A stretch of 64,000 nt of DNA from UBA1268 sp965662195 (GTDB lineage Bacteria > Planctomycetota > Planctomycetia > Pirellulales > UBA1268): positions 10,149-74,148 of the forward strand of contig CBFIHA010000005.1 in NCBI GenBank assembly GCA_965662195.1. Reading direction: 5' to 3'. Below are positions 52,698-61,885 of the stretch, piece after piece (within the stretch, counting starts at the first letter, position 1; the number at the start of each line of letters is the position of its first letter). A program made the translations under genes and the position numbers. Under the pieces are notes generated by a model, which ran no database searches, was not told where the DNA came from, and was given only the letters and a program-made list of their open reading frames with translations.

Positions 52698-53837
52698 ATG
52701 CTGCGTTACTGGACTGCTGGTGAATCTCATGGGCCCGCACTCACTGCACTGGTCGACGGTTTTCCGGCCGGCCTCCCTGTCGATACTGGCCTGATCGACG
52801 CTGAACTGCAGCGGCGGCAAGGGGGCTATGGCCGGGGCGGCCGACAGCGGATCGAGACCGATACGGTGACCTTTTTGTCTGGGCTTTGGCAGGGCAGGAC
52901 ACTTGGCAGCCCGCTGACGCTCCAGGTGATCAATCGTGACGCGAAGCTCGAGAAACTGGAGGACATTGAGCGTCCTCGGCCGGGGCATGCCGACCTTCCG
53001 GGAGCGATCAAACATCTTGGCGGGGTACGGGCCGTGCTTGAGCGGGCCAGTGCCCGTGAGACGGCCGCCCGGGTGGCCGCCGGTGGCTTGGCGCGTCAGT
53101 TGCTGGCCGTCTTCGGGATCGAAGTGGCTGGCTGGGTGACCGAGTTGGGGGGCGTCGTGTTGGGAGACCGGACCGGCAGCCTGCCGGACCTCCGTCGGCT
53201 CCGCGACGAAAGCGCAATTTATTCACTGCACCCGGAGCGGGATGGTGAGGTGACCGAACTGATTGATCGAATCGGCAAGGAGGGCGACACGCTTGGCGGC
53301 ATCGTCGAGGTCCGTGTGGAGGGGCTGCCAATTGGCCTCGGAACCCATGCCCAGTGGGACCGGAAGCTTGATGGCCAGCTGGCCCAGGCGGTGATGGCGG
53401 TTCAGGCGATCAAGGGTGTTGAAATCGGCATGGGCTTTGAAACTGCCCGCCGCCGCGGGTCGGAGGTGCACGACCCCATCCATTACGAGCCCGATCAGCA
53501 GGCTGGGCCAACGCTCGGTTTTGTGCGGCCCACGAATAATGCCGGCGGCCTTGAGGCCGGCATCACCAACGGCCAGCCACTCGTGGTGCGGGCTGCCATG
53601 AAGCCGATCAGCACCCTGCGGAAGCCACTTGCCTCGATCAATCTGACCACGAAGCAGCCGGAAGCCGCCGCCTACGAACGCAGCGATGTCTGTGCCGTCA
53701 GTGCCTGCAGCGTGATCATCGAAAATGTGGTGGCGTTCACGCTGGCGGCGGCTCTGGTCGATAAATTCGGAGGTGACAGCGTGGAGGAGATGCAGGCCCG
53801 CTGGAGGCTGTTCGGTGAGTTGGCGACTAGTCGCTGA
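52698..53837 (+). CDS. aroC: Chorismate synthase
   Basis: The FMN-dependent enzyme makes chorismate, the precursor that TrpE uses. The first motif TAGESHGPALTALVDGFP is at the N-terminus, then RPGHADLPGAIKHL, VRAVLERASARETAARVA and the C-terminal GGLEAGITNGQPLVVRAAMKP. ATG 52698 gives 379 residues, the usual size; a TTG six bases upstream is less likely. It is a single gene in this location. Confidence 0.96.
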   Translation: MLRYWTAGESHGPALTALVDGFPAGLPVDTGLIDAELQRRQGGYGRGGRQRIETDTVTFLSGLWQGRTLGSPLTLQVINRDAKLEKLEDIERPRPGHADLPGAIKHLGGVRAVLERASARETAARVAAGGLARQLLAVFGIEVAGWVTELGGVVLGDRTGSLPDLRRLRDESAIYSLHPERDGEVTELIDRIGKEGDTLGGIVEVRVEGLPIGLGTHAQWDRKLDGQLAQAVMAVQAIKGVEIGMGFETARRRGSEVHDPIHYEPDQQAGPTLGFVRPTNNAGGLEAGITNGQPLVVRAAMKPISTLRKPLASINLTTKQPEAAAYERSDVCAVSACSVIIENVVAFTLAAALVDKFGGDSVEEMQARWRLFGELATSR

Positions 53838-53995
53838 GCATGCGTCGCCGGGGCCCTGTCCCGCGTCGGGACTGCCGGGCCGCTGACGGCGGTTGCCGGG
53901 ACAAACGCCGTCGACCCGCAGGTGAGCAGTCGGAACCATCGGATGCGGAGCGTTCGGTGACCGGATGAGAATGAAAAGCACGGGAGTGAGCAGGG

Positions 53996-55216
53996 ATGTT
54001 CATCGAGCAGTCAGCGGCGCGGCTCTGGCGAATTCGGGTCGGCTTTGTGCTGCTCTGCCTGGTCCCGACGATTGGTCTCGGGGTCTGGGCCGTGCGGCGG
54101 CATTCGGTCGCCCATCGGCAGGCAGCGGCGGCGGCGGCTACGCGGCTGTTCGGCACGGAGGTGACGCTTGCGGGCGTTGGCCACCCGCGGCCCGGCTGTC
54201 TCCGGCTGACCGGGGTGCGGCTGGAAGGTATGCCGTTGGGGCAGGTTGAGGTTGAGTCGACGCCCACGGAGGTGCGGCTCCGGCTCGATCGCTGTGACTG
54301 TCGCCCCGCGCTCATGCGGCTGGTGGCCAGGCTGGGCAACCGCTGGCTGACTGAACCGGCTCGGTTTGCCCGCAACGCGGTCATCGAAATCGATGACCTG
54401 TCGTGGGAGACAGATGCTGGTGATGAACCCTCGGCTCGGCCAGTCCGGTTGGAGTGTGTTGCCGCCGGCAAGGGCCGCGCGGTGCGGATTGTCTCGCCAA
54501 CCCGGGCCGCCGATGAAATTCGTATTGTCCGTACCCTCGAGCCGTCGCTGCCGCAGGGCCAGAGCCGCTGGGAAGTCGACGCCACCCTGACCGAGCCGGT
54601 GCCGGCGGCAGTTCTCATCGCTGTCCTTGAGCAGTCACCACTGGAGGGCTGGCGGCTGGGCAAAGGGGCGACAATCTCAGGTGCCATGCAGGCGGCTGCG
54701 ACCGCCGGCAGTTGGGCCGGGGAGGCGAGCGGCCGAGTGGCCGGTGCCGACCTGGCAGCGGTCACGGCGTCGCTGCCTCACCGGGCCGACGGGGTCGCGA
54801 CGCTCGACGTCGGCAGTCTGATCTGGGCCGATAGCCGGGTGACGGCGGCCGACCTCACGCTGACGGCGCCGCGGGGGATGCTGGCCCAGGAATGGCTGGA
54901 TGGTCTGATCAGCATCGTCGGCTGCCGGGCTGCTCCGGCGGCTCTGGAACGAACTGCCGCCGAGCCACGGGAATTCGAGCGGCTCGCCCTCCGGCTCGAT
55001 CTTGACGGGAACGGAGCCCGCCTCCACGCCGAGCCACAACGGAACGGCTGCCTGGTCGAATCACAGGGCTTACCGCTGGTTTTCGAGCCACAAACTGCTG
55101 TAACGCTGGACCGCCTGGCCTGGCTGCTGTCAGGAACCCGGGCCGCCGCGGTGCCTGGCACCCCCGTTTCGGCCTGGCTGCTATCGGTGCTCCCGCTGCC
55201 GCAGGCCAGCCGCTGA
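53996..55216 (+). CDS. Membrane-anchored protein, unknown
   Basis: The 406-residue protein has one N-terminal membrane helix (about residues 12-33, VGFVLLCLVPTIGLGVWAV). A long Ala/Arg/Leu-rich soluble region with many short beta-like segments follows (VTLAGVGHPRPGCLRLTGVRLEG). That pattern resembles AsmA-like or lipid-transfer proteins only loosely. No motif supports a function. It follows aroC on the same strand after about 160 bases. Confidence 0.65.
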   Translation: MFIEQSAARLWRIRVGFVLLCLVPTIGLGVWAVRRHSVAHRQAAAAAATRLFGTEVTLAGVGHPRPGCLRLTGVRLEGMPLGQVEVESTPTEVRLRLDRCDCRPALMRLVARLGNRWLTEPARFARNAVIEIDDLSWETDAGDEPSARPVRLECVAAGKGRAVRIVSPTRAADEIRIVRTLEPSLPQGQSRWEVDATLTEPVPAAVLIAVLEQSPLEGWRLGKGATISGAMQAAATAGSWAGEASGRVAGADLAAVTASLPHRADGVATLDVGSLIWADSRVTAADLTLTAPRGMLAQEWLDGLISIVGCRAAPAALERTAAEPREFERLALRLDLDGNGARLHAEPQRNGCLVESQGLPLVFEPQTAVTLDRLAWLLSGTRAAAVPGTPVSAWLLSVLPLPQASR

Positions 55217-55412
55217 ATGGCCTGCGAAGAAAGCGGTATACTCCCCGGTTTTTCCCGCCGCTGTGGGATTGGCTCGAGGGCGATCCTCAGCAGACCGCGG
55301 CTTTCCACACTGTCGCCCCTGGAGACGTTTGCACCGGGCTGTCGACCTGCTTCTTGACGCAGTTTTGACATTGTGGCGACCTGCCGCCGACCTCTTCTGC
55401 TAGGACCTGCGG

Positions 55413-55440
55413 TTGGAAAAACGACAATCTTGGCTATGGT
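55413..55440 (+). promoter_or_regulatory. Possible promoter of the desaturase gene
   Basis: TTGGAA and TATGGT are separated by 16 bases, ending 47 bases before ATG 55488. The match is modest. Confidence 0.3.
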
Positions 55441-55487
55441 CCCAGGGGCCGGTTTCCGAATCTTACTGCCCTCCGAGGTGAAAACTG

Positions 55488-56510
55488 ATGACACCCAGCA
55501 CGCTGTCTCCGCCGCCGGCTCCTTCCCGGGGCGGCATCGACCTGAACGCCGATGACTGTCAGTTTGGTCGCTCAGCGGTGCACGCTCCTGAAGAAATCGG
55601 GGTGGCCGCCGTCGCTGATGGGGCGGTGGTCTCCGCTGCTGAGCCTCGTGCCGACGGAGTCGGCAAGGGCACCGAAGGGATCGACTGGCCGACGCTCATC
55701 TGGATCGGTGGGATTCACGCTGCAGCCCTGTTTGCGCCGCTCTATTTCACCTGGTCCGGGCTGGCAATCTGTTTGGTGCTCTACTGGGTGACCGGCTGCC
55801 TGGGCGTCACCCTGGGCTATCACCGCCTGCTCACGCACGGCAGCTTTGTCACCTCGACGCCAATGCGGTGGTTTTTCGCTTTTGTGGGTGGTATTTCGGG
55901 TGAGGGATCGGCCGTTGTCTGGGTGGCCAATCACCGCAAGCACCATGCCTTCAGCGATCAGGAAGGGGATCCGCACAGCCCCCGAGATGGCGGGCTCTGG
56001 AGTCACATGCTCTGGCTGTTCCCCAAGCATTCGGCCGAAGAGGTCGCTGCTCATGTCAAACGCTGGGCACCCGATCTGGCCCGTGACTCAGGGGCGATGT
56101 TCTTTCACCGCACCTTTCTGCTCTGGCACTTTTTGATTGGCGGCGGGCTGCTGGCGGCCGGCTGGGCCGCCTACGGCCCTGAGGTTGGCATCTCCTGGCT
56201 GCTCTGGGGGCTGGCGGTGCGAATGGTGATCGTGTTTCACGTCACCTGGTTGGTGAACTCGGCCACCCATATCTGGGGCTACCGGAACTACGAAACGACT
56301 GACGATTCCCGGAACCTCTGGTGGGTAGGCCTGCTCGCCTTCGGTGAGGGCTGGCACAACAACCACCACGCTTTCCAGCGGATGGCCGCCCACGGTCACA
56401 AATGGTGGGAAATCGATATCACCTATTGGGTCATTCTGGGTTTGGAGCGGCTGGGGCTGGCCTGGAATGTTGTCCACAAGCCGCACGGCGTCGGCCGCCG
56501 CGAACGGTGA
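55488..56510 (+). CDS. Fatty-acid desaturase (acyl-CoA delta-9 type)
   Basis: This membrane di-iron enzyme introduces a double bond into acyl chains. The three histidine boxes are HRLLTH (residues 112-117), HRKHH (149-153) and HNNHH (near 290), in the order and spacing of stearoyl-CoA desaturases. Four hydrophobic segments surround them. A hydrophilic N-terminus of about 65 residues is longer than usual. GAGGTG precedes ATG 55488. The electron donor is not encoded nearby. Confidence 0.93.
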   Translation: MTPSTLSPPPAPSRGGIDLNADDCQFGRSAVHAPEEIGVAAVADGAVVSAAEPRADGVGKGTEGIDWPTLIWIGGIHAAALFAPLYFTWSGLAICLVLYWVTGCLGVTLGYHRLLTHGSFVTSTPMRWFFAFVGGISGEGSAVVWVANHRKHHAFSDQEGDPHSPRDGGLWSHMLWLFPKHSAEEVAAHVKRWAPDLARDSGAMFFHRTFLLWHFLIGGGLLAAGWAAYGPEVGISWLLWGLAVRMVIVFHVTWLVNSATHIWGYRNYETTDDSRNLWWVGLLAFGEGWHNNHHAFQRMAAHGHKWWEIDITYWVILGLERLGLAWNVVHKPHGVGRRER

Positions 56511-56611
56511 AAAGGACGGCCGGTTGCAAAAAGCCCGCCGACCGCTACACTCTGCGATTCACACTGAAAGATGAAACACCTACTGGTCGCCTGCGGAGGG
56601 CGAGCGAACTG

Positions 56612-56881
56612 ATGTCGTTGACCAAGGAACGCAAACAGGAGTTGATCGGCGCCCACCGGCGGGGACAGGAAGATACGGGCTCTGCCGAAGTGCAGATCGC
56701 TCTGCTCACTGCCCGGATCACTCACCTGACCGAACATTTCAAGAAGCACGCCAAAGACTTTGCGAGCCGTCGCGGACTGTTGATGATGGTGAGCCGGCGA
56801 CGGCGGCTGCTTGACTATCTGAAGCGGGTCGCGCCCCAGCGGTACCTCGACATCATCCGCAGCCTCGGGATTCGCAAGTGA
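56612..56881 (+). CDS. rpsO: 30S ribosomal protein S15
   Basis: S15 binds 16S rRNA at a three-way junction. The 89-residue protein has the family's MSLTKERKQELIGAHRRGQ start and DTGSAEVQIALLTARITHLTEH followed by HFKKHAKDFASRRGLLMMVSR (split by context). GGAGGG lies about 11 bases before the ATG. The order rpsO-pnp is widely conserved. Confidence 0.96.
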   Translation: MSLTKERKQELIGAHRRGQEDTGSAEVQIALLTARITHLTEHFKKHAKDFASRRGLLMMVSRRRRLLDYLKRVAPQRYLDIIRSLGIRK

Positions 56882-56975
56882 CCGCCGATCGGTGCTGCCG
56901 ATTGGGTTCGTGAGCGTCTGCCTCGCAGCTTTACATCGGTTGGCGATCGACAGCATCGTCAATCCGATGGGCGAA

Positions 56976-57062
56976 GTGCCGGACCAATCCGGCACTCGTC
57001 GGCCTGCGGTTTGCAGACCCGACGGGGTTCTATCTTTCAGCGTGGCGGTTGCCACCGACTTC
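56976..57062 (+). promoter_or_regulatory. Structured leader of pnp
   Basis: The 367-base rpsO-pnp gap holds several hairpins. GTGCCGGA-CCAA-TCCGGCAC is a perfect 8-base stem at 56976-56995. The next stem joins CGTCGG with CCGACG and encloses CTGC/GCAG (56997-57025). Then comes GTGGC-GGTT-GCCAC near 57040. In other bacteria hairpins here are cut by RNase III and let PNPase control its own mRNA. I see no gene in the gap. Confidence 0.5.
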
Positions 57063-57248
57063 CGCGTGTTCCGAATGGGCCGGCATTGCCGGTCGGCGGG
57101 CCGCTGGATGATGATGCGAACATCAGTGTGGCGCTGAAGCGAGGCATCGCCGGGACGCGACCGGGGCCATCGGGGCCCGGTCGGAACGGTCTGGGATGCG
57201 GGACAAAAAATTGTTGTTTTGAAGGTTTGAAGGAAGGAAGAGAAAACT

Positions 57249-59366
57249 GTGAAGCATCGCATTGAACGAAATATTGGTCAGGGAACCCTGAGCATCGAAA
57301 CCGGCCTGCTGGCCAAGCAGGCCGCCGGCAGTGTGCTGGTGGCCTACGGTGAGACGACCGTGCTGGTGGCAACAGCCACCGGTGCCCCCCGCGCCGGAAT
57401 CGACTTTTTTCCACTCACCTGCGACTACCGCGAGCGAACGGCAGCCGCTGGCAAGTTTCCGGGCGGCTTCCTCAAGCGAGAGGGGCGGCCAACCATGAAG
57501 GAGACCCTCACCAGCCGGCTCATCGACCGCCCGATCCGGCCGCTGTTTCCCGAGGGCTTCCATGACGAGGTGCAGGTCCAGGCGCAGACGCTTTCCAGCG
57601 ACCGGCAGAACGATGCCGATGTGCTGGCGATGATCGGCGCCTCGGCGGCTCTGTCGATTTCGCCCCTGCCCTTCGAAGGCCCCCTTGGCAGTGTCCGGCT
57701 GGCTCAGATCGATGGCCAGTTCGTCCCCTTCCCGACGCAGGATCAGCTTGAGGAGAGCGACCTCGACCTGGTTGTCTCGGGTAGCAAAACGGCGATTCTG
57801 ATGATCGAGGGCTTTGCCCGCGAGATGCCGGAAGACCGGATGCTCGAGGCCCTGGAAGAGGCCCATCGCATCATCGTCATCATCTGCGAGATGCAGGACG
57901 AACTGGTGGCCAAGGCCGGCAAGCCCAAGAAGCACTACGAACTGCCCGACTATGGGCCGCTGCGGCAGCGGCTGACAACCGCCTATTATGCCGACCTCAA
58001 GGCGGCCGAGGCGGTGCCGGGGAAACAGGATCGGGCTGAAGCGGTTAAGGCCGTGAAGGAGCGGGCCAAGGCCGAGGTGCTGGCGGCCGATCCGGCCACC
58101 GCCGAGGCGGTCAACGAGGCCGACTTCGCGCATGTCTGGCATGCCCTTGAAGAGCAGGCCGTGCGCGAACTCATTCTGGCTGGCACCAGGCCCGATGGCC
58201 GCGACTCCAAGTCGTTGCGGCCGATCGAGTGTGCCGTGGACATCCTGCCGCGGGTTCACGGATCGGCACTGTTTCAGAGGGGTGAGACCCAGGCACTGGT
58301 CACGATCACGCTGGGGACCGGTAAGGATGAGCAGCGGGTCGACGGCCTGATCGACGAGTATTCCAAGAAGTTCATGCTCGACTACTACTTCCCCTCGTAC
58401 TCGGTGGGCGAAGTGCGGCCGATCCGCGGGCCGGGCCGGCGGGAAATCGGTCACGGGGCACTCGCCGAGCGGAGCGTGAAGCCAGTGCTGCCCGATCCGG
58501 ACGAGTTCCCCTACACGATTCGTGTCATTTCGGACATTCTCGAATCAAACGGATCGAGTTCGATGGCGTCGGTCTGTGGCGCGACCCTCGGGCTGATGGC
58601 GGCCGGTGTGCCGATCACCAATCCGGTGGCAGGCATATCGGTCGGTCTCGTGAAGCAGTCGGAGGACGAATGGACACTGCTAACCGACATCATCGGGGAC
58701 GAAGACCACTACGGTGACATGGACTTCAAGATTTCGGGTTCACAAAATGGCATCACCGGGATCCAGCTCGACCTCAAGATCAACGGCATCTCGCCGGCGA
58801 TCATCAAGGCGACACTGGCCCAGTCCCGTGAGGCCCGGCTCGAGATTCTGCGGTCGATGCTCTCAGCCATTCGCCGGCCCCGGGAAGAACCCTCGGCCTG
58901 GGCACCACGGCTGATCCGGACCCATATCAACCCCGAGAAGATCGGCCTGCTGATCGGTCCTGGTGGCAAGACGATCCGGGCCATCCAGGAGTCGACCGGC
59001 GCGAACATCGAGGTTGAGGACGATGGCACCGTGACGGTTGCCAGCCACGATGCCGAGGGGGCAGCCGCTGCCCTCGCCAAGGTGGAGGCCCTCACTGCAT
59101 CGATTCAGATCGGCCGAATCTACGAAGGCAAGGTCACGAGCGTAAAAGACTTCGGTGCCTTTGTCGAACTGGTCCCGGGCAAGGATGGCCTCTGCCACAT
59201 CAGCGAGCTTTCCACCGAGTACGTCGGCAATGTCGGCGATGTCTGCCGGGTGGGCGACATGATGCGGGTGAAGGTGATCGCCGTGGACGAGCAGGACCGG
59301 GTGAAGCTGAGCCGGCGGGCCGCCATGGAGGAGGTTGCTCCCGAGCCGGAACCGGCCGCCGAATAG
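57249..59366 (+). CDS. pnp: Polyribonucleotide nucleotidyltransferase
   Basis: PNPase degrades RNA 3' to 5' by phosphorolysis. The 705-residue protein has two RNase PH domains (residues about 10-145 and 320-520; FFPLTCDYRERTAAAGKFPGG and SYSVGEVRPIRGPGRREIGHG split by loops). An alpha-helical linker lies between them, a KH domain with IGLLIGPGGKTIRAIQ is near 570, and an S1 domain (GRIYEGKVTSVKDFGAFVEL) is near 625. The start is GTG 57249 with GGAAGG upstream. It is followed by the histidine kinase gene after 6 bases, so the kinase may be read from the same transcript. Confidence 0.97.
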   Translation: MKHRIERNIGQGTLSIETGLLAKQAAGSVLVAYGETTVLVATATGAPRAGIDFFPLTCDYRERTAAAGKFPGGFLKREGRPTMKETLTSRLIDRPIRPLFPEGFHDEVQVQAQTLSSDRQNDADVLAMIGASAALSISPLPFEGPLGSVRLAQIDGQFVPFPTQDQLEESDLDLVVSGSKTAILMIEGFAREMPEDRMLEALEEAHRIIVIICEMQDELVAKAGKPKKHYELPDYGPLRQRLTTAYYADLKAAEAVPGKQDRAEAVKAVKERAKAEVLAADPATAEAVNEADFAHVWHALEEQAVRELILAGTRPDGRDSKSLRPIECAVDILPRVHGSALFQRGETQALVTITLGTGKDEQRVDGLIDEYSKKFMLDYYFPSYSVGEVRPIRGPGRREIGHGALAERSVKPVLPDPDEFPYTIRVISDILESNGSSSMASVCGATLGLMAAGVPITNPVAGISVGLVKQSEDEWTLLTDIIGDEDHYGDMDFKISGSQNGITGIQLDLKINGISPAIIKATLAQSREARLEILRSMLSAIRRPREEPSAWAPRLIRTHINPEKIGLLIGPGGKTIRAIQESTGANIEVEDDGTVTVASHDAEGAAAALAKVEALTASIQIGRIYEGKVTSVKDFGAFVELVPGKDGLCHISELSTEYVGNVGDVCRVGDMMRVKVIAVDEQDRVKLSRRAAMEEVAPEPEPAAE

Positions 59367-59372
59367 CCGAGT

Positions 59373-60143
59373 ATGCCAATCATGGCTGACCCAGCGGTGC
59401 TTACCGATCGACCTTCGACCGACAGCGACACCTACTCGGAACTCGTGAAGCTCGTCAGTGAGCTGGCCCATGAGATCCGCAACCCCCTGTCGAGCATCCG
59501 GCTCAACATGGAACTGCTCGCGGAAGATGTCGAGGCGATCACCGAGTCGGGGTCGGCCAACCAGATGACCCGCCGGGCCAGGGCGAAAATCGACCTGGTC
59601 CGGCAGGAATGTGATCGGCTCCAGAAGCTGCTCGACGACTTTCTCGATTTCTCTCGTCAGGAGGGAATCGATCCGGAGCCTGGTAATCTCAATGCCGAGA
59701 TTGAGCAGCTGCTCGACTTCTTTCAGCCTCGGGCTGACGATGCGGGGGTCGAACTGGTGCGGTACCTCGACCCCGAGCTGCCGGCGGTTCGGATCGATCG
59801 CGAGACATTTCGATCGGCGATCCTCAACCTGTTGATCAATGCCACGCAGGCGATGGATGCCGGTGGCCAACTCATGGTCCGCACCCGCTCGTCCGGTCTT
59901 GGAGTATTGATCGAGCTGATCGACACCGGGCCGGGCATGGGGCCGGAGACCCTCGCCCGGGTGTTCGAGGCCTTCTACTCGACCAAGCAGGGTGGTTCGG
60001 GCCTCGGCCTGCCGACCGCCCGGAAAATTGTCGAAGCCCACGGTGGCACGATCGATGTCGAAAGCGCCCCCGGCCGGGGAACCAAAGTGGCCATCTGGCT
60101 ACCGGCGCCCCCCCGGCTCCCGACCGGTTCGGAACCTGGCTGA
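59373..60143 (+). CDS. Soluble histidine kinase, NtrB-like
   Basis: The 256-residue kinase has no membrane helix or recognised sensor domain. It has an H-box (SELAHEIRNPLSSIRLNMELL), an N-box (ILNLLINATQAMDAG), DTGPGMGPETL and the GGSGLGL lid. It probably receives its signal from a partner or from a very short N-terminus. The start could be ATG 59373 or ATG 59382. The NtrC-like regulator follows 47 bases downstream, so they form a two-component pair. Confidence 0.9.
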   Translation: MPIMADPAVLTDRPSTDSDTYSELVKLVSELAHEIRNPLSSIRLNMELLAEDVEAITESGSANQMTRRARAKIDLVRQECDRLQKLLDDFLDFSRQEGIDPEPGNLNAEIEQLLDFFQPRADDAGVELVRYLDPELPAVRIDRETFRSAILNLLINATQAMDAGGQLMVRTRSSGLGVLIELIDTGPGMGPETLARVFEAFYSTKQGGSGLGLPTARKIVEAHGGTIDVESAPGRGTKVAIWLPAPPRLPTGSEPG

Positions 60144-60190
60144 CCAGCCCCGATCAGCCTTTTGCTGTGTCCTCCTCCGCAGGAGCAACG

Positions 60191-61618
60191 ATGCCGTCAA
60201 CCCCGCCAGCTGCTGCCAAGAAGCCGCTCGAGGGCATGCCCCGGCCGGTCCGGGTGCTGGTCGTCGACAACGACATCGTTCACGCCCGGTCGATGGGTGA
60301 GGGTCTCGATCGCCTCGGCTATGACGTGGCGGTCGCCGGCGGGGGGAATGAGGGGGCCAAGCGACTGGCGGCTGAGCCGTTTGACGTTGTGGTCACCGAT
60401 CTGATGATGAACGACATCGGGGGACTCGAAATTCTCCGAGTCGCCAAGGAGGCTGCGGCCGAGACCGAGGTGATTGTGGTCACCGGCCACGGCACGATTC
60501 CCTCGGCCGTCGAGGCGATGCAGCAGGGAGCCTTCACCTATCTGCAGAAACCACTCGATCTGGCCCACCTGCGAGCCGCGGTTGAGAAGGCATCGGCCGG
60601 CATCCGGCTGCGGCTGCAGAATCTCGAACTGAATCGCCGGCTCGATGAGCGATTTGGTTTCGAGGGGGTGATCGGCTCAAGCCCCCAAATGCTCGCGGTC
60701 ATCGAGCGGCTCAAACGGATCGCCCCGACCGACGTCACCGTGCTGATCCAGGGAGCGACCGGCACCGGCAAGGAACTGGTCGCCCAGGCAATCCATCAGA
60801 ACAGTCCCCGCAAGAAAAAGCCGTTCGTTGCCCTCAACTGCGCCGCCCTCAGTGAAAATATCCTCGAGAGTGAACTCTTCGGCCACGTGAAGGGGGCCTT
60901 CACCGATGCCTCTTCCGACCGGGTCGGCAAGTTTGAGTATGCCGATGGGGGGACGCTGTTTCTCGATGAGGTCGGTGACATGCCGATGGCGACGCAGATC
61001 AAGCTGCTGCGGGTGCTGGAATCGAGCGAGATCACCCGGGTCGGTTCGAACCAGCCGCTCCAGGTGAATGTCCGGATTCTGTCGGCGACCAACCGGGAAC
61101 TTGAAGAGGCGATTGCCACCGGCAGCTTTCGCAGCGACCTCTACCACCGGCTGAAGGTGGTGACGATCCAGATTCCCAGCCTGCGGGAACGGTCTGCCGA
61201 CATTCCCTTGCTGATCGAGCACTTTGTTAAGCAGTTCGCCAAGCGGCACCAAAAGGTGATCAAGGGAATGACCCGGGCGGCCCGGCTCAAGCTGGCCGGC
61301 TTCGCCTGGCCCGGTAACGTCCGGCAACTGCGGAACGTCATTGAGAGCATGGTGGTGGTCGACTGTGACGAGACACTCGATGTCGATGACCTGCCGCCGG
61401 AACTGGAGCCCGACGTGGCGGCCGTAACGCCACCGCTGCCGGCGGGACAGGCTGACACGGGAATCACCTCACTGGTCGGTCGGCCGCTGGAGGAGATCGA
61501 GCGAATCTTCATTGCCGAGACACTCAAGCTGACCGGCGGTAATCGGGAGCAGACCGCCGAAATGCTTGGCATCGGTGAGCGGACCCTCTACCGGAAGATC
61601 AAGGAATATCAGTTGTAG
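60191..61618 (+). CDS. Sigma-54-dependent response regulator, NtrC family
   Basis: The 475-residue protein has a receiver domain (VLVVDNDIVHA, acceptor Asp in VVTDLMMNDIGG, YLQKP). An AAA+ domain follows with GATGTGKE, GAFTDA as the sigma-54 contact loop (the usual motif is GAFTGA) and FLDEVGDMP. A Fis-type helix-turn-helix ends the protein (NREQTAEMLGIGERTLYRKIKEY). AGGAG is 5 bases before ATG 60191. Its stop TAG (61616-61618) lies inside the first unit of the tandem repeat. Confidence 0.92.
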   Translation: MPSTPPAAAKKPLEGMPRPVRVLVVDNDIVHARSMGEGLDRLGYDVAVAGGGNEGAKRLAAEPFDVVVTDLMMNDIGGLEILRVAKEAAAETEVIVVTGHGTIPSAVEAMQQGAFTYLQKPLDLAHLRAAVEKASAGIRLRLQNLELNRRLDERFGFEGVIGSSPQMLAVIERLKRIAPTDVTVLIQGATGTGKELVAQAIHQNSPRKKKPFVALNCAALSENILESELFGHVKGAFTDASSDRVGKFEYADGGTLFLDEVGDMPMATQIKLLRVLESSEITRVGSNQPLQVNVRILSATNRELEEAIATGSFRSDLYHRLKVVTIQIPSLRERSADIPLLIEHFVKQFAKRHQKVIKGMTRAARLKLAGFAWPGNVRQLRNVIESMVVVDCDETLDVDDLPPELEPDVAAVTPPLPAGQADTGITSLVGRPLEEIERIFIAETLKLTGGNREQTAEMLGIGERTLYRKIKEYQL

Positions 61619-61862
61619 CGTGGACAAGCCCTCCATGGCCTTGTCCACTTGACGTGGCTGCGGGAAAGCCGAGGTTTCCGGCAGCCACGGCATCGCCTCC
61701 TGCGATGCGGGTTGTAGCGTGGACAAGCCCTCCATGGCCTTGTCCACTTGACGTGGCTGCGGGAAAGCCAGAGGTTTCCGGCAGCCACGGCATCGCCTCC
61801 TGCGATGCGGGTTGTAGCGTGGACAAGCCTTCCATGGCCTTGTCCACTTGACGTGGCTGCGG
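61613..61862 (-). repeat. Tandem array of palindromic elements (copy E)
   Basis: A 99-100 base unit starts at 61613, 61712 and 61812, giving two full units and a partial third. Each has hairpin 1 (GTGGACAAG/CTTGTCCAC with CCATGG between), hairpin 2 (GTGGCTGC...GCAGCCAC with GGAAA/TTTCC) and hairpin 3 (GCATCGC...GCGATGC). These sit in the positions of the three modules of copies A and F but with different stem sequences. The array lies between the NtrC-like gene and mutL, includes the stop of the first and ends just before the second. Confidence 0.85.
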
Positions 61863-61885
61863 ACAAAACCGGAGAACGGAGACGC

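Noticed and set aside
53827..54765. Minus-strand frame across the aroC/53996 gap
   Set aside because: Ser/Arg/Pro-rich shadow of the plus-strand gene, without a ribosome site or motif.
61613..61862. Short tandem repeats resembling a CRISPR array
   Set aside because: The units are 99-100 bases, nearly identical throughout, with no unique spacers and no cas genes; they are hairpin elements.
61748..61885. Upstream extension of MutL through the repeat array
   Set aside because: MutL homologues begin at IQTLPTSVINRIAAGE, and GTG 61886 has its own ribosome site; the extension is repeat sequence.
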